Notes: generated from the letters alone by a model not told the origin. Positions 53,203 through 61,233 are shown, counted from the stretch's first letter. The stretch: 64,000 nucleotides of DNA from Pseudoalteromonas flavipulchra NCIMB 2033 = ATCC BAA-314 (GCA_000814665.1 JWIH01000016.1:124001-188000), one strand, 5' to 3'. Program-made: numbers and translations.

Positions 53203-54239
53203 TAATTTCCTACCACGCTAATATTCCATTGTGTTTCTGTGCGCTGAGTTACTGCAAATTTAACGTCCATAAACAACTGAATTACATCAATATTGGTTAG
53301 CGTGTGCAAGCTTGGTTTGGTGGTGGTGAACTGGCCGCTGTACGCTAAAGCCATAGGTAGCAATAACTGATCTGCTAAGTGTTCTTCCACCGCGGCTTCT
53401 GATTTTAAAAACTGCTTCACTTCGGCTGCGCAACGTTTGGCAACGCGTTCGGCTGACACGCCATATTCGCCTTGCTGCTCAAACAAACTCGTGTGCGAGC
53501 CTTGGTCGATCATCAGCTGTAGCGAGTTGCCCGGTCCCGGTGTGACTGCGCTTACGACGGTTGTTTTTGCGCCAAACCAATTGAGCTCCTTTTTTGCTTT
53601 AGTCACTTCTCGCTCGCCAATATGTTCAGGTAACTTACTGACTAAAGCGGTGATTGCACATTGTTCAGCGGTAATCTGGCTGCTACTCGCCGAGAGCTCT
53701 GGAAGCGCGTTGAGTGCCTTGGTTGGGTGTATCGTCAATGTCCATTTTCCTCCACCTGCTGGATAAAACCCAAGCTTTTCAGTCTCAATTTGGCAATCAA
53801 TACCCATCTTTTTTAAGATTGGTAAATAAGAGCGCGTTAAAAAGCATAAAGAAGGAGACATGCCGTTGTGCGTCCCACCTTCAAAGATGACATGAGACTG
53901 CTCAGAAGCCATTGCCAATACGGGTAAAATGGTCTGGCAAACCAATACGGTGCTACCAGCCGTACCTATGGCAAAGCGATAGTTCCCTGCTTTTATTTTA
54001 CCAGGGGTGAAGCGAATGCGCGCAGAGCCAAGCGCTGCACCTTCTATTTTTGCATTACAGATCTGCTGTGCGGCCAGTACACAAGTAAGGTGTTGGCGTA
54101 GTAAGCCGGGTTTATTGCGATTGGCTCTAATGTTTATCAGCTCAATTGGCTGATCGGTTAAAATCGATAGGGTTAAGGCGGTGCGTAATACTTGTCCGCC
54201 TCCTTCTCCTTGTGCGCCATCTATAACTAAATATGACAT
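53202..54239 (-). CDS. rtcA: RNA 3'-terminal phosphate cyclase
   Basis: 345 residues from ATG 54239; TTG 54245 would add two codons. Converts RNA 3'-phosphate to 2',3'-cyclic phosphate using ATP, via an adenylated histidine. Seen: GEGGGQVLRTALTLS near the start, RANRNKPGLLRQH, GSTVLVCQTILPVL, GGTHNGMSPS and the catalytic HLADQL (His in VEEHLADQL). Length equals the family. It is 9 nt from the rtcB stop and precedes rlaP in the same operon. In rtc systems RtcA products both feed RtcB and create the cyclic ends that activate RtcR. Confidence 0.94.
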   Translation of the reverse strand: MSYLVIDGAQGEGGGQVLRTALTLSILTDQPIELINIRANRNKPGLLRQHLTCVLAAQQICNAKIEGAALGSARIRFTPGKIKAGNYRFAIGTAGSTVLVCQTILPVLAMASEQSHVIFEGGTHNGMSPSLCFLTRSYLPILKKMGIDCQIETEKLGFYPAGGGKWTLTIHPTKALNALPELSASSSQITAEQCAITALVSKLPEHIGEREVTKAKKELNWFGAKTTVVSAVTPGPGNSLQLMIDQGSHTSLFEQQGEYGVSAERVAKRCAAEVKQFLKSEAAVEEHLADQLLLPMALAYSGQFTTTKPSLHTLTNIDVIQLFMDVKFAVTQRTETQWNISVVGN

Positions 54240-54248
54240 GTTCAAAAC

Positions 54249-55475
54249 TTATCCTTTTACGCACACAATTTGTTTCAGTGTGTGTACTACTTCTACTAAA
54301 TCTTGTTGTGCCGCCATGACCTTTTCAATGTCTTTATACGCATGAGGGATTTCGTCAATAACGGCTTCATCTTTGCGGCATTCTACCCCAGCAGTTGCAG
54401 CGATTTGATCTTTCACGTTAAATACTTTTTTGGCTTTAGTGCGCGACATGATGCGCCCTGCGCCATGGCTACAACTATTAAAGCTGTCGGGGTTGCCAAG
54501 TCCTCTTACAATAAATGAACGTGCGCCCATGCTGCCTGGAATGATCCCCATTTCGCCTTTTTGTGCACGTACTGCGCCTTTGCGCGTGACGTAGCAGTCT
54601 TTACCAAAATGGTGCTCGCGAGAGATATAATTATGGTGGCAGTTCACGGCCATTTCTGCGGTTGTAAATGGCGTTGAGATCTGCGACCTTAAAGCTTTTA
54701 TCGCGTTAAACATCATGATTTCACGATTTTTAGCGGCAAAGTCCTGCGCCCATTCAACCGCTTCAACGTAATCATCAAAGTAGTCACTTCCTTCTTTTAG
54801 ATAGGCTAAGTCCATATCTGGAAGGTGAATTTGATGACGTTGCATTTCCTTCTTAGCCAGCTCTATAAAGTAGGTGCCAATTCGATTACCAACGCCTCGG
54901 CTGCCTGAGTGCAGCATAATCCACACTGCGTTGTGCTCATCCAAGCAAAGCTCAAGAAAGTGGTTGCCTGTTCCCATTGTACCAAGATGGTTCACATGAT
55001 TACTTTTTTTGATAGCGGGGTGCTTGGCGCAAATTTTCTCAAATCTTAATACTAGCTTTTGCCATTCAGAGGTAACAATGTCAGGGATGTTATGCCAGGC
55101 TCCTCGGTCACGCTTTCCGCGTTTTCCTCCGGTACGACCATGTGGCACAGCCGCTTCAAACGCATGGCGAATACCAGCCAAATTATCTGGAAGCTGGTTG
55201 GCTGTAAGTGATGTCTTGGTGGCAACCATGCCGCAGCCAATATCCACACCTACCGCTGCGGGGATCACTGCATCTACCGATGGGATCACGCTACCAATCG
55301 TTGCGCCTTTGCCCATATGCACATCAGGCATTACCGCAATATGCGAATGGATCAACGGCAAGCTGGCAATATTATTAAGCTGTTGCTGCGCCTCTATTTC
55401 AAAAGGTACGCCTTGTGTCCATGCCTTAATGGGCGCGTTTCCATCATTGTGGATGGTGTTGTAGTTACTACACAT
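54249..55475 (-). CDS. rtcB: RNA-splicing ligase RtcB
   Basis: 408 residues, the length of E. coli RtcB. Active-site residues are all present: Cys81 in GVDIGCGM, His171 in GTGNHFLE, His189 in MLHSGSRG, His280/281, and the GMP-carrying His337 in SCSHGAGRIM, at the same number as in E. coli. GTP-dependent ligation of 3'-P or cyclic-P RNA to 5'-OH. It lies 38 nt after the slipin stop and is co-transcribed with slipin, rtcA and rlaP. It is the second RtcB-type ligase within 5 kb. Confidence 0.96.
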   Translation of the reverse strand: MCSNYNTIHNDGNAPIKAWTQGVPFEIEAQQQLNNIASLPLIHSHIAVMPDVHMGKGATIGSVIPSVDAVIPAAVGVDIGCGMVATKTSLTANQLPDNLAGIRHAFEAAVPHGRTGGKRGKRDRGAWHNIPDIVTSEWQKLVLRFEKICAKHPAIKKSNHVNHLGTMGTGNHFLELCLDEHNAVWIMLHSGSRGVGNRIGTYFIELAKKEMQRHQIHLPDMDLAYLKEGSDYFDDYVEAVEWAQDFAAKNREIMMFNAIKALRSQISTPFTTAEMAVNCHHNYISREHHFGKDCYVTRKGAVRAQKGEMGIIPGSMGARSFIVRGLGNPDSFNSCSHGAGRIMSRTKAKKVFNVKDQIAATAGVECRKDEAVIDEIPHAYKDIEKVMAAQQDLVEVVHTLKQIVCVKG

Positions 55476-55513
55476 ATTTGTTCCTTATGCTATCGTTATT
55501 TTTCTTTTTATCG

Positions 55514-56668
55514 TTAGACAATTTTGACTGTGTTATTCATCAAACCTTCTAAGCCCCCGTAGACGGTTAGGTTTTCGATTTTGTCTGCAACCTTTTCTAA
55601 TGCCTCAAGCTCCTTCAAGCGCAGTAATGTTGGGTTGTTTTCCATCACTTTTGCGGTGTTATGCAGGCTCCGTGTCGCTGCGGTTTCTTCTCGCCTTTTA
55701 ATGACATTAGCTTCAGCTGCTTTCTGCGCTTCAACCACTTGATTTAAAATGGCTTTAATTTCTCCAGGCAGAATAATGTCTTTCACGCCGACGCTTTGTA
55801 AAGATACGCCAATGCCTGCCAGTGACGCAGTCACAAGTTCTCTCACGGTTTCATTGATATATAACTTATCCAATAAGATATCATCCAATGATTTGGTTCC
55901 TACGGCTTCACGCAAGGCCAATTGCAGCGTTTTATATATGTACTCGTCGACTTTCTCCACGCTTTGGGCGAGCAACTCGGCATCTTCAATTTTGATCCCA
56001 GCGGTTAAATTTATTCGCAAACTCACGCGGTCTTTGCTCAAAATTTCTTGGCCAGATATTTCCAGTAGTTGTGCTCGGGTATCAAACGATTTTAACGTGA
56101 TGCTGTGGTTAAATTGCCAAAATGCGTGTTGTCCAGGTGCTAAGCGTCTAACAAAGCGGCCATCAACATAGAGTAATCCTACATGTTCTGCGGCCACGCT
56201 GACATCGGCAATGGGTTTTATCGCAACGGTACGATCACTTCTAATTAACCTTGAGGCTGTGTTTGCACCCGCTCGGTTGATTAAAAATAGTATGCGTTCA
56301 TTGAGCTCTATTTGACTATCAATAGCGATCCGCTCAAGCCGTATTTCACCAGCATCTTGCCACAAATACAGGTACTCACTCGGTGCCACAATGCCGCGTA
56401 GCAAATCATCAATGTATAACAGGCCAACTTCATTACTATTTAATTTCCAGTGGCTTATGTGTTCCTGAAGTATTGGGTTATTACGGTATAAACGTTCCGC
56501 ATTTGGCTCAGAAAAATACAAGCCGTTAATATCAAAAGTGCGAAACGAAAGAGTATTTTGCACATCCCAAAAAGCATGTTTGCCTGGTATTAACACCTGT
56601 GTTAGTTGCTGCTCTTTGAATACAAAAGCTCTTTCGTTCTCTTTGACCGTAATTGTTTTTCTTAACAT
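55514..56668 (-). CDS. Slipin/SPFH (band 7) protein of the RNA-repair operon
   Basis: 384 residues. Two related N-terminal repeats (EVGLLYIDDLLRGIVAPSEY and AEHVGLLYVDGRFVRRLAPG) precede the SPFH/band-7 domain, recognised by FDTRAQLLEISGQEILSKDRVSLR (cut for length), and the coiled coil RREETAATRSLHNTAKVM near residue 340. Unlike true slipins there is no obvious long membrane helix. Slipins recur beside rtcB, though their role there is unknown; membrane scaffolding of repair is a guess. AAGGA lies before the ATG. It is the first protein gene after the tRNA-like leader. Confidence 0.85.
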   Translation of the reverse strand: MLRKTITVKENERAFVFKEQQLTQVLIPGKHAFWDVQNTLSFRTFDINGLYFSEPNAERLYRNNPILQEHISHWKLNSNEVGLLYIDDLLRGIVAPSEYLYLWQDAGEIRLERIAIDSQIELNERILFLINRAGANTASRLIRSDRTVAIKPIADVSVAAEHVGLLYVDGRFVRRLAPGQHAFWQFNHSITLKSFDTRAQLLEISGQEILSKDRVSLRINLTAGIKIEDAELLAQSVEKVDEYIYKTLQLALREAVGTKSLDDILLDKLYINETVRELVTASLAGIGVSLQSVGVKDIILPGEIKAILNQVVEAQKAAEANVIKRREETAATRSLHNTAKVMENNPTLLRLKELEALEKVADKIENLTVYGGLEGLMNNTVKIV

Positions 56669-56688
56669 ATTAGTTTTCCTTTATGTTG

Positions 56689-56815
56689 TGTTAGTAAGGG
56701 TCGCTGGCTTGAGTGGTAACGGCGCCATGTTTAGTGATTGGAAGTGGCGTCCTGCCTATGCCAATCCGGCGACATGTTGCGGTTACCAGTCAGCGGCCAT
56801 GACGGCTTACTAACA
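56689..56815 (-). ncRNA. 127-nt imperfect hairpin between tRNA-like RNAs and slipin
   Basis: Closed by a perfect 10-bp outer stem: TGTTAGTAAG (56815-56806) with CTTACTAACA (56698-56689). Further inside, CGCTG/CAGCG, TGGTAAC/GTTACCA, CGCC/GGCG and GATTGG/CCAATC pair in nested order. It lies in the 5' UTR, 12 nt before the slipin ribosome site. It could block translation, protect RNA, or be released as a stable RNA. Confidence 0.6.
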
Positions 56816-56840
56816 ATATGTATTTACGTATATTTATGAG

Positions 56841-56909
56841 TTTTTGGGTGGGATTCGAACCCACAACAAGCGAAGTAATGTTCACGGCTCTACCATTGAG
56901 CTACCAAGG
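56841..56909 (-). ncRNA. tRNA-like RNA 2 (degenerate, no CCA)
   Basis: D arm GCTC-AATGGTA-GAGC, anticodon stem GTGAA/TTCGC with a 6-nt loop CATTAC (normal is 7), 5-nt variable loop, and a perfect T arm GTGGG-TTCGAAT-CCCAC. The acceptor pairs only in its inner four positions (TTGG with CCAA); the outer positions do not pair and no CCA follows. It abuts tRNA-like RNA 1. Not expected to be aminoacylated. Confidence 0.75.
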
Positions 56910-56981
56910 TTTAAGATGGGATTTGAACCCATGACCGACGAAATCGTGTTTCGCTGCTCTACCAGACTGAGCTACTTAAAT
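56909..56981 (-). ncRNA. tRNA-like RNA 1 (anticodon ACG, no CCA)
   Basis: A full cloverleaf can be drawn: acceptor TTTAAG/CTTAAA (6 bp plus an A.C mismatch), GCTC-AGTCTGGTA-GAGC D arm with the GG, anticodon stem GCGAA/TTCGT, 7-nt loop ACACGAT, variable CGGTC, T arm ATGGG-TTCAAAT-CCCAT. Unusual points are C at position 33 in place of invariant U, and no encoded CCA. It is in a sigma-54 leader before slipin-rtcB, so it is more likely a decoy or sensor substrate than a working tRNA. Confidence 0.8.
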
Positions 56982-56984
56982 TAT

Positions 56985-57060
56985 TGTGTGGTTAGGCATA
57001 CGCAGTCACAGTGTTCAGCGCACCGGAGTGAGGATTGAGTCACTTCCACATAACCAGACA
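56985..57060 (-). ncRNA. 5' leader domain of the rtc operon transcript
   Basis: TGTCTGGTTA (57060-57051) pairs with TAACCACACA (56994-56985), 9 of 10 positions. The first base of this arm is exactly the predicted sigma-54 start site. An inner hairpin AGTGA-N8-TCACT is also possible. It would form a closed 76-nt domain just before the tRNA-like RNAs. Confidence 0.5.
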
Positions 57061-57070
57061 GCCTATAGAT

Positions 57071-57086
57071 ATCAAGCTATGTGCCA
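57071..57086 (-). promoter_or_regulatory. Predicted sigma-54 promoter of the slipin-rtcB-rtcA-rlaP operon
   Basis: On the minus strand TGGCACATAGCTTGAT: the -24 box is perfect, spacing GG-N10 is correct, and the -12 box is GA in place of GC. Predicted start at 57060. It drives away from rtcR, whose product is a sigma-54 activator, so this is the expected RtcR target. Confidence 0.7.
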
Positions 57087-57111
57087 ATAACGAGGATTAA
57101 TTAAAAATAAA

Positions 57112-57167
57112 TTCATAACATTTTGATTTTATTTGTTTATTTTGTGTTTTTGATGATGGTTTATGAA
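57112..57167. promoter_or_regulatory. Possible RtcR-binding inverted repeat
   Basis: TTCATAAC (57112-57119) and GTTTATGAA (57159-57167) are inverted and lie about 26-80 nt upstream of the sigma-54 promoter, where an activator would bind. The region is AT-rich, so this is weak. Confidence 0.3.
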
Positions 57168-57225
57168 ATTGGTGGAGATTTGAAAAGCATCTAAATATAA
57201 TTGTTAGGATATATAATATATCTAT

Positions 57226-58833
57226 ATGGATATGGTTTTGAAAAAGACAGTAGCAGTAAGTTTGATTGGTACTCAGCTCGATTTTGTTGGCAAGCGAGTG
57301 GATAGGTGGGCGCGTTGGCGGCCCAATGTAAGCCTATGTAGCCAAGCTGATCTGGTCATTGATGAATTGCATTTATTACACGACAATCACAGTACACGGT
57401 TGGCCAACAATGTGGCGGTTGATATTGAAAGTGTGTCGCCAGAGTCGACAGTCACATTGCACAACCTCAACTTCAGTAACCCGTGGGACTTTGAGGAGGT
57501 GTATGCCAAACTTTTTGATTGGTGCCAAGCTCAAGCATTCGATACCGACAACTGTGAGTACCTGTTTCATATCACCACAGGTACTCATGTGGTACAGATC
57601 TGCAGCTTTTTATTGACTGAGAGCCGTCATTTTCCTGGCCGCTTGGTGCAAACCTCTCCCGACAACAGCAATAAAAACAAATCGGTTGGGCAAGTTCAAA
57701 TAATCGATTTAGACCTATCCAAATACGACCAGCTAGCTACTCGATTCGACAGTGAGCACCTAGAGGGTAAAGCATTTTTAAAAGGTGGGATCCAAACTAA
57801 AAATGAGGCATTTAACCAGCTGATCACCCAAGTTGAAAAGGTGGCGATACGCGCTAAAGATCCCATGTTGCTAACAGGACCTACTGGTGCAGGGAAAAGC
57901 CAGTTGGCAACACGTATTTTTCAATTAAAGAAAAAGCGGGCGATGCTGGCCGGAGGACTTGTTTCGGTAAATTGCGCTACGCTCAAGGGCGAAAATGCCA
58001 TGGCAGCATTGTTTGGTCATACCAAAGGTGCGTTCACAGGGGCACAACAAGCGCGAGACGGGTATTTACGCACTGCTAACCAAGGCGTGTTGTTTTTAGA
58101 TGAAATCGGTGAGTTAGGTCTTGAAGAGCAGGCCATGCTATTGCATGCAATAGAAAATAAGTCGTTTCACCCAGTCGGTAGCGATCAACCCGTAACCAGT
58201 GACTTTCAGTTAATCGCAGGAACCAATCGCGACTTGTTTAAAGAGGTCTGCAAAGGTCGATTTCGAGAAGACTTGCTCGCACGGATCAACCTATGGACGT
58301 ATCGATTACCAGCGTTAAGAGACCGCAAGGAAGATATTCCGGCTAATATAGATTACGAGATAGATCTGTACGCGCAAAAAATGGGTGAAAGGGTGCGCTT
58401 TAATAAAGAAGCAAAAACGTTATTTGAACGTTTTGCCTTGTCGGAGCGAGCCTTGTGGTCAGGCAACTTTCGTGATTTAAGTTCGGCTATCACGCGTTTA
58501 TGCACTTTGGCGGATTCCTCTCGGATAGCGGTTAGCGACGTACAGGAAGAAATTCAACGACTTGAGCAAAATTGGTATGCAGGAGAGCAAGTTTCGGGAG
58601 ATAAAATCCTAGATAGGTATTTATCCAAAGCACAACTTGCCGATTTGGATACGTTTGATATAAACCAGTTAAATTATGTGCTTACTATCTGTGCTCGCCA
58701 CTCCAATATGGCGGCTGCAGGCAGAGAGTTGTTTAATGTGAGCCGCACCAAAAAGTCACAGGTGAATGACTCCACAAGACTGCAAAAATATCTCGCTAAA
58801 TTTGGTTTAAGTTGGCGTCAAATACATAGTTAA
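57226..58833 (+). CDS. rtcR: RtcR, CARF-like sigma-54 activator of RNA repair
   Basis: 535 residues. Residues 1-185 are the divergent CARF ligand domain (conserved HITTGTHVVQIC at 115-126), reported for Salmonella RtcR to bind tRNA fragments ending in cyclic phosphate. The AAA+ domain has Walker A GPTGAGKS (218-225), the sigma-54 contact loop GAFTGA (268-273) in canonical form, and Walker B VLFLDEIGEL. A C-terminal DNA-binding domain follows. It is divergent from the tRNA-like/slipin/rtc operon. ATG 57226 or 57232 may be used; a weak ribosome site gives no choice. Confidence 0.93.
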   Translation: MDMVLKKTVAVSLIGTQLDFVGKRVDRWARWRPNVSLCSQADLVIDELHLLHDNHSTRLANNVAVDIESVSPESTVTLHNLNFSNPWDFEEVYAKLFDWCQAQAFDTDNCEYLFHITTGTHVVQICSFLLTESRHFPGRLVQTSPDNSNKNKSVGQVQIIDLDLSKYDQLATRFDSEHLEGKAFLKGGIQTKNEAFNQLITQVEKVAIRAKDPMLLTGPTGAGKSQLATRIFQLKKKRAMLAGGLVSVNCATLKGENAMAALFGHTKGAFTGAQQARDGYLRTANQGVLFLDEIGELGLEEQAMLLHAIENKSFHPVGSDQPVTSDFQLIAGTNRDLFKEVCKGRFREDLLARINLWTYRLPALRDRKEDIPANIDYEIDLYAQKMGERVRFNKEAKTLFERFALSERALWSGNFRDLSSAITRLCTLADSSRIAVSDVQEEIQRLEQNWYAGEQVSGDKILDRYLSKAQLADLDTFDINQLNYVLTICARHSNMAAAGRELFNVSRTKKSQVNDSTRLQKYLAKFGLSWRQIHS

Positions 58834-58838
58834 CGCTG

Positions 58839-58870
58839 AGCGCTTCTATCACCGTTTGTGAAGAAGCGCT
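58839..58870. terminator. Bidirectional terminator after rtcR
   Basis: AGCGCTTCT..TCAC, 5-nt loop, GTGA..AGAAGCGCT: long near-perfect stem between the convergent rtcR and monooxygenase genes. Confidence 0.75.
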
Positions 58871-58890
58871 TAACTTCTTAAAAGCGCAAA

Positions 58891-59190
58891 TTAAAGCGGT
58901 TTGATGGCGATTATATCCACCGCTTTTGCCAACCATCCTTGATACAGTGTAAATACCTGTTTGGTGTAAGCTTGCTGATGATGAAAATCGAACGCGGCTT
59001 GATCGATGAAGCGCTCAACTAAGGTAAGCTGGGTGCGGTTTTCACTTTCATAAAGTTCAAAGCGTAAACATCCGACTTCTGCTCGAGTGGCTGGCAAGAT
59101 CTCTTGGATTGCGGAAGTACAATCTTGATAGTGCTCGGTTTTAGGTGTGATATGGGCGATAAAGTTGACGTTATTGTGGCTGTTGGCCAT
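58891..59190 (-). CDS. Antibiotic biosynthesis monooxygenase (ABM/YgiN-like) domain protein
   Basis: 99 residues, a ferredoxin-like dimeric alpha/beta domain. The pattern VGCLRFELYESENRTQLTLVERF (cut) with A.DFHHQQAYT is the ABM signature. Such proteins oxidise quinols or aromatics or serve as stress proteins. The ATG at 59190 is chosen because the family begins near it; it overlaps the end of the DUF2798 gene by 20 nt, so they are coupled. Both are divergent from the LysR gene, which probably controls them. Confidence 0.8.
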   Translation of the reverse strand: MANSHNNVNFIAHITPKTEHYQDCTSAIQEILPATRAEVGCLRFELYESENRTQLTLVERFIDQAAFDFHHQQAYTKQVFTLYQGWLAKAVDIIAIKPL

Positions 59191-59401
59191 GGTATTTCTC
59201 CATAATGCGTTTAGTAACGGCGGTAACTGGGGCTGATAAAACATAGGCGGCGATGAACGAGGCCGGCCAAGCATTGGCAAAGGCATGCGCCCATCGCGTA
59301 GTAAAGTCCGCCACTAATCCCAAATTGATGTACGTAACCCATCCAGACACCATAAACGACAGGCACAATGACAGCAGTAATGTAAAAATGAGTTTTTGCA
59401 T
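59171..59401 (-). CDS. DUF2798 small membrane protein
   Basis: 76 residues with two hydrophobic helices (about 3-25 and 42-64): FTLLLSLCLSFMVSGWVTY and the second WPASFIAAYVLSAPVTAV. The family is typical of inner-membrane proteins next to LysR regulators and oxidoreductases. Upstream gene of the two-gene unit with the monooxygenase; the shared control region with the LysR gene at 59402-59490 is only 89 nt. Role unknown. Confidence 0.8.
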   Translation of the reverse strand: MQKLIFTLLLSLCLSFMVSGWVTYINLGLVADFTTRWAHAFANAWPASFIAAYVLSAPVTAVTKRIMEKYHGQQPQ

Positions 59402-59490
59402 GTTTCCTCCTCTGGCTGTTGGTATGATTGTAGGGAATTGCCAGCCGATCAGAATGGCAAAAATGGAAAGCTAAGATTGCGGAGATAACT

Positions 59491-60348
59491 ATGCTAGATG
59501 ACTTACGACTCTTTGTTGAGGTAAGCCGCCGAGGAAGTTTTGCCAAGGCGGCAGAAGACCTTGGCATAGGTGCGCCGACCTTATCTAAGCGGATGTTAGC
59601 GCTGGAAGAGAAACTCGGTTATCCGCTCTTACTGCGTAGCGCCAGAGGACTTACATTAACGAATCATGGTCAGGCGGTGGTGGATAAAATGGCGGAGTCT
59701 TTGCTCGCCTTGCAAGCGCAAAGTGAGGCGCTATCAACACTAGAAGCGTCCACTTTCCATCTGTTATGTCCGCAAAACTTAATGATTGGTCCTTTGTATA
59801 ATGCGCTGCAATCGTTTCAGGCCCAGCATCCTGAGATCCAATTGCACGTGGAGCCTGCCAATAGTGTGGCCTTACTCAGCCAAAAGCGGTTTGATTTAAC
59901 CGTCCGAGTCGGGGAGCTGGATGATTCAAGCGTCTATCAAAAACGGCTGGGGAAAATCGCGGTAAGAGCGGTGGTCGCCACGGAAATTGCGACTACACAA
60001 ACCCTGTTTTTGCCCTTTAAAGCATCGCAACTGCCTGCAACCGATGCGTGGCGAGCACTACTGGCGCAGTTTAGTCACGTCTCTTATGTGGGTGATATTA
60101 CCTTAGTGCGTAAATTGGTAGGCTCGGCTAACGGTGCTGGCGTATTGCCGATGACAGAAATTGCAGCGTTGGCAGCGCAACCTCAAACCGCATTTAGCTA
60201 TATCGGTGACTGCCAATTTACTCGCAGCATCTACGCGCTTTGGCCAAACCAACGAACCCCACCGACTTATACCAGAGATTTTATTGAATTGCTGCAAATG
60301 CGGTGTCAGGAGCTTGATTATCTGCAAGGGGCAGCGATAGCTCTGTAA
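59491..60348 (+). CDS. LysR-family transcriptional regulator
   Basis: 285 residues. The N-terminal winged helix FVEVSRRGSFAKAAEDLG then APTLSKRMLALEEKLGYPLLLRSARGLTLT is a LysR domain; the substrate-binding domain follows (from about 88). It is divergent from DUF2798 and the monooxygenase and probably regulates them, as is common for LysR proteins. The effector is unknown. GGAGATAAC precedes the ATG. Confidence 0.9.
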   Translation: MLDDLRLFVEVSRRGSFAKAAEDLGIGAPTLSKRMLALEEKLGYPLLLRSARGLTLTNHGQAVVDKMAESLLALQAQSEALSTLEASTFHLLCPQNLMIGPLYNALQSFQAQHPEIQLHVEPANSVALLSQKRFDLTVRVGELDDSSVYQKRLGKIAVRAVVATEIATTQTLFLPFKASQLPATDAWRALLAQFSHVSYVGDITLVRKLVGSANGAGVLPMTEIAALAAQPQTAFSYIGDCQFTRSIYALWPNQRTPPTYTRDFIELLQMRCQELDYLQGAAIAL

Positions 60349-60369
60349 TGAACACCGCACAACCGCATT

Positions 60370-61071
60370 TTATCCTAAGCTCAGATTGCGCTCAAAATGC
60401 ACGATATCGACATCAGGCTTTAGCTTATAGAGCTGCGCTAAACGTCCGCCTGACTTGACCTTTTCATCCAGTGCTTCAAACATGTTTGAGGCTTCAATGC
60501 GTCTTACCAAGCTCTTGCGCTGAATGGGTTTGGCGATAATAGCCTCGATGGCGGTTTTGAGTTGTCCAATGGTAAATTGATCTGGCAAACAATAAACCGG
60601 GATCATGGAATATAACGCCTTTTGCTGCAGCCTTGCCTTGGCCTTTTCAATAATATGCTTATGATCAAAAGCCACGGCAAGATCTGGGATCTCGCTAAGA
60701 TCCACCCATCTCACATCATCTACCGAGTCTATTTGCGTTGCCACTTGCTGAGGTGAAATCAAGGCGTAATAAACCAAGGTGACACTAAAGCCTCGCGGAT
60801 CACGGTTGATCCCAGAAAAGGCCTGAAGTTGCTCTAGATATTGTGGGGCAACACTGGTTTTCTCTTTGATCTTACGCAGTGCGCTCATATCCGTGTTGTC
60901 ATCCAGCTCAACATCAACAAACCCTCCAGGTAATCCCCAGCGGCCTTTAAAGGGAGCGTTAGCGCGTTTCACCAGCAGCACTTTTAAGCTGTCCTGCAAA
61001 ATTGTAAATAACACGCTGTCTACCGTGAACAGTGGGTTTTGGTATTGGGTTAAATCGTAATCAGGGCTCAT
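60370..61071 (-). CDS. nrtR: NrtR-type Nudix transcriptional repressor of NAD salvage
   Basis: 233 residues. An N-terminal Nudix fold (about 20-150) with GLPGGFVDVE, but the Nudix box continues ALRKIKEKT, lacking the REUxEE catalytic glutamates, as in NrtR regulators that only sense ADP-ribose. The C-terminal 70 residues form a winged helix (SMIPVYCLPDQFTIGQLKTAI, cut). Binding of ADP-ribose releases it from DNA. Three palindromes lie in the intergenic region with the divergent Prs-like/NadV genes. Symbol based on architecture. Confidence 0.82.
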   Translation of the reverse strand: MSPDYDLTQYQNPLFTVDSVLFTILQDSLKVLLVKRANAPFKGRWGLPGGFVDVELDDNTDMSALRKIKEKTSVAPQYLEQLQAFSGINRDPRGFSVTLVYYALISPQQVATQIDSVDDVRWVDLSEIPDLAVAFDHKHIIEKAKARLQQKALYSMIPVYCLPDQFTIGQLKTAIEAIIAKPIQRKSLVRRIEASNMFEALDEKVKSGGRLAQLYKLKPDVDIVHFERNLSLG

Positions 61072-61086
61072 GATATTTTTGGTTTG

Positions 61087-61233
61087 TGTCTTTTAGACAC
61101 AATAAACAATTGTAGTCAGTATGGCAAATATACTGAATATCCTTATGTTAAAAATAAACATTAAATGTCTTTTGGACATAAAGGTGTTGATTGATCAAAA
61201 AATGTTTGATACCTTATTTGTGTCTTAGGGACA
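61087..61233. promoter_or_regulatory. Three palindromic operators for the NrtR-like repressor
   Basis: TGTCTTTTAGACA (61087-61099), TGTCTTTTGGACA (61166-61178) and TGTCTTAGGGACA (61221-61233) share TGTC-N5-GACA. The third ends 16 nt before the Prs-like start. They could repress both the divergent nrtR and the salvage operon. Confidence 0.75.

Noticed and set aside
56689..56815. Integron attC site
   Set aside because: GTTAG/CTAAC ends are present, but the core motif RYYYAAC is not met and there is no integrase or cassette array.
56844..57038. Plus-strand frame reading GGIRTHNKRS
   Set aside because: It is the antisense of the tRNA-like RNAs, a well-known false frame.
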